Assembly (NCBI RefSeq): GCF_017745675.1
Contig: NZ_JAFLJM010000001.1
Coordinates: forward strand, 124,001-188,000
Length of the DNA: 64,000 bases
Direction of reading: 5' to 3'
Source: Alkalihalobacillus sp. BA299
Lineage (GTDB): Bacteria > Bacillota > Bacilli > Bacillales > Bacillaceae_F
This document shows positions 62,624 through 64,000 of the stretch, piece by piece (positions within the stretch are counted from its first letter, which is position 1; the number at the start of each line of letters is the position of its first letter). The translations under genes were made by a program, and so were the position numbers. The notes under the pieces are model-generated. The model saw only the letters and a list, made by a program, of their open reading frames with translations, was not told the DNA's origin and searched no databases.

Positions 62624-62836
62624 TTAATTAATTGAGATCGTCTTGAGTTTTTCGATTTCAGCAGAAGTAAGCCCCGTTAATTCACAAATATCCTGTATAG
62701 AAAAACCTTTCAAGAGCATCTGTTTTGCTACTTTCTCGATTCCTTTCTCAAACCCTTTTTCTCCCAGGAAATCATCAGTTCCATAATATGAGGTAACCAT
62801 TGACATGAAAGGCCTTTCATAATGTACACTATACAA
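62624..62836 (-). pseudogene. C-terminal remnant of an Rpn family (PD-(D/E)XK) recombination-promoting nuclease
   Basis: GEKGFEKGIEKVAKQMLLKGFSIQDICELTGLT is the usual tail of Rpn/transposase_31 proteins, including the repetitive GFEKG and the final helix-turn-helix-like part. The nuclease domain is missing. Confidence 0.7.
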
Positions 62837-62963
62837 ATAACTGGAAGGAAGGAGAGTAGGTATCCTTTTCTTTATGATTTATTAGTATCTTAAATTTTTG
62901 AAAGGTACAATAGGAACGATCCAAATATACCAAACAAAATATACTTCGAAAGTAGGAATGAAA

Positions 62964-63743
62964 ATGACAAACCAAAGCGTTATTTTTTTTGATATTGACG
63001 GAACATTGCTTACTCATGAAAAGAAATTACCCCCTTCAACAAAAGAAGCAATTTTTAAACTAAAGGAAAATGGACATATGGTAGCCATTGCGACAGGACG
63101 AGCTCCGTTTATGTTTGAGGAGTTGCGAGAAGAATTGGATATTCGTACATTTGTTAGCTATAACGGTCAATTCGTCGTGTTAAATGGGAAAGTATTACAT
63201 ACAAATTCATTAAATGTTTCAATGCTTGAAAAATTAACAGAAACTGCTCTTCAGAATAACCATCCTGTTGTCTTCATGGACCATGAAGATATGAAAGCGA
63301 ATGTCCCGGAACATGATTACATTAAAGAAAGTATTGCTACCTTAAAGATTAGTCGTTTTCCTGCACACGATCCACATTATTACAAAGGGCGTGAATTGTA
63401 TCAATCTCTACTATTTTGTCCAAATGGGGAAGAGCAACAATACGAACGGGATTTCCATGACTTTGATTTTGTGAGATGGCATCCTGTTTCTGTCGATGTT
63501 CTTCCAAAGGGTGGATCAAAAGCAAGAGGAATTGAAAAAATAGTGAAAAACCTTGGTTTTCCTGATGAACGTATATATGCATTTGGAGATGGGCTCAATG
63601 ATATTGAAATGCTCTCAACAGTAAAAAATAGTGTGGCAATGGGAAATGCGGAAGATAAGGTAAAAGAAGTTGCAAAATATGTCACAAAATCAGTTGAAGA
63701 CAATGGGATTATTCATGGTTTAGAAATGGTAGGTTTGTTGTAA
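62964..63743 (+). CDS. Cof-type HAD phosphatase
   Basis: This 259-residue phosphatase has FFDIDGTLL (nucleophile Asp), IATGRAP, KGGSKARGIEK and FGDGLNDIEML, all HAD IIB (Cof) motifs. It probably dephosphorylates a sugar phosphate or flavin precursor. ATG 62964 with AAGTAGGA upstream; the frame back to 62898 has no site. Confidence 0.92.
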   Translation: MTNQSVIFFDIDGTLLTHEKKLPPSTKEAIFKLKENGHMVAIATGRAPFMFEELREELDIRTFVSYNGQFVVLNGKVLHTNSLNVSMLEKLTETALQNNHPVVFMDHEDMKANVPEHDYIKESIATLKISRFPAHDPHYYKGRELYQSLLFCPNGEEQQYERDFHDFDFVRWHPVSVDVLPKGGSKARGIEKIVKNLGFPDERIYAFGDGLNDIEMLSTVKNSVAMGNAEDKVKEVAKYVTKSVEDNGIIHGLEMVGLL

Positions 63744-63795
63744 ATAAAATAGAGTAAGGATAGAGCTGTCGTTTTGGAAGCTCTTACTTCTATTT

Positions 63796-63918
63796 AATAG
63801 CAAGTTTGTACCAAAAGCGATGCTATTTGAAATACACGAAAGTGAAGTACGCTATAAAAAGAAGAGCTTTAATTGGTATAAGGATGTTATTGCTACAAAT
63901 GGGGAAAAATTAGACTAA
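63796..63918 (+). pseudogene. C-terminal remnant of a 6-phospho-beta-glucosidase (GH1)
   Basis: The frame reads RYKKKSFNWYKDVIATNGEKLD and a stop, the normal end of GH1 6-phospho-beta-glucosidases (RYKKKSFYWYKKVI-SNGE). The catalytic barrel is missing. Its terminator remains. Confidence 0.75.
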
Positions 63919-63931
63919 TTCTATTCTATCG

Positions 63932-63976
63932 AGCCCAAAGAATTAGGATGATACCTTGTTCTTTTGGGCTTTTTTA
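63932..63976 (+). terminator. Terminator
   Basis: AGCCCAAAGAA pairs with TTCTTTTGGGCT (one extra T), followed by TTTTTT. Confidence 0.85.
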
Positions 63977-63994
63977 CCGAAGTGGAGGGAGAAA

Positions 63995-64000
63995 ATGAAG
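63995..64000 (+). CDS. Start of a gene that continues outside the window
   Basis: GGAGGGAG is followed by ATGAAG at the very end of the window. Only two codons are visible, so nothing can be said about the product. Confidence 0.4.

Noticed and set aside
1..64000. tRNA, rRNA, CRISPR arrays, intact IS elements, prophage
   Set aside because: No cloverleaf, rRNA text, regularly spaced unique-spacer repeats or transposase gene was found; the 21-base repeats have no spacers and are too decayed for CRISPR.

Overview
The window reads as chromosomal DNA of a low-GC, spore-forming Bacillaceae (Bacillus/Alkalihalobacillus-like). The reasons are strong AGGAGG-type ribosome binding sites, frequent GTG and TTG starts, and relatives of Bacillus YpjP, YuzC-like and YppG-like proteins. 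No rRNA, tRNA, CRISPR array, intact insertion sequence or prophage was seen. Starts given here are often downstream of the longest open frame because the Shine-Dalgarno position decides them.

Region 1 (1-10.5 kb) is an aromatic catabolic island. A PucR-type regulator is cut by the left edge. It is followed by a HpaB/PheA-type flavin-dependent phenol hydroxylase, catechol 2,3-dioxygenase, a stand-alone FAD-synthase domain, a flavin reductase, and the full lower meta pathway in the order hydratase, acetaldehyde dehydrogenase, aldolase, decarboxylase, tautomerase, semialdehyde dehydrogenase. A cre-like site lies in the leader. Region 2 (10.6-20.5 kb) has ypjP, serA behind a ZTP riboswitch and terminator, then yhdT-panF followed by an M20 amidohydrolase, an SDR and an aldehyde dehydrogenase. 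That gene set would be enough to import and degrade pantothenate. An MFS carrier follows.

Region 3 (20.8-27.4 kb) is a rhodanese and a family-B heme-copper oxidase set (IIa, CuA subunit II, subunit I, SCO, membrane protein). Subunit I keeps every metal-binding histidine but has Asn237 where the cross-linked Tyr237 belongs, so it may be a nitric oxide reductase. A FNR/CRP-like box lies upstream and a two-hairpin repeat flanks the genes. A FUSC/ArAE exporter and a small unknown protein follow.

Region 4 (27.5-46.7 kb) is accessory and decaying. It contains a TdeIII-like restriction endonuclease with a winged-helix/DUF3883-like partner and no methyltransferase, an Rrf2/NmrA divergent pair, single redox genes, an HPr-like protein lacking the phosphorylated His, AraC and ACR3-like genes, a zinc-ribbon protein ending in a sliding-clamp motif, and many gene remnants (D-cysteine desulfhydrase, cupredoxin, aldo/keto reductase, zwf, VOC protein, SDR, SNF2 helicase). 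Dispersed repeats of three kinds sit between them.

Region 5 (46.7-57 kb) groups polyamine or amine genes: carboxynorspermidine synthase and decarboxylase, a class II HDAC/acetylpolyamine-amidohydrolase-like enzyme, an AraC regulator, an amidase and a copper amine oxidase. Region 6 (57-64 kb) has an LtaS-type lipoteichoic acid synthase, a SEC-C protein with a recombinase-like C-terminus, a HAD phosphatase and more remnants (polysaccharide deacetylase, GntR, Rpn, 6-phospho-beta-glucosidase).
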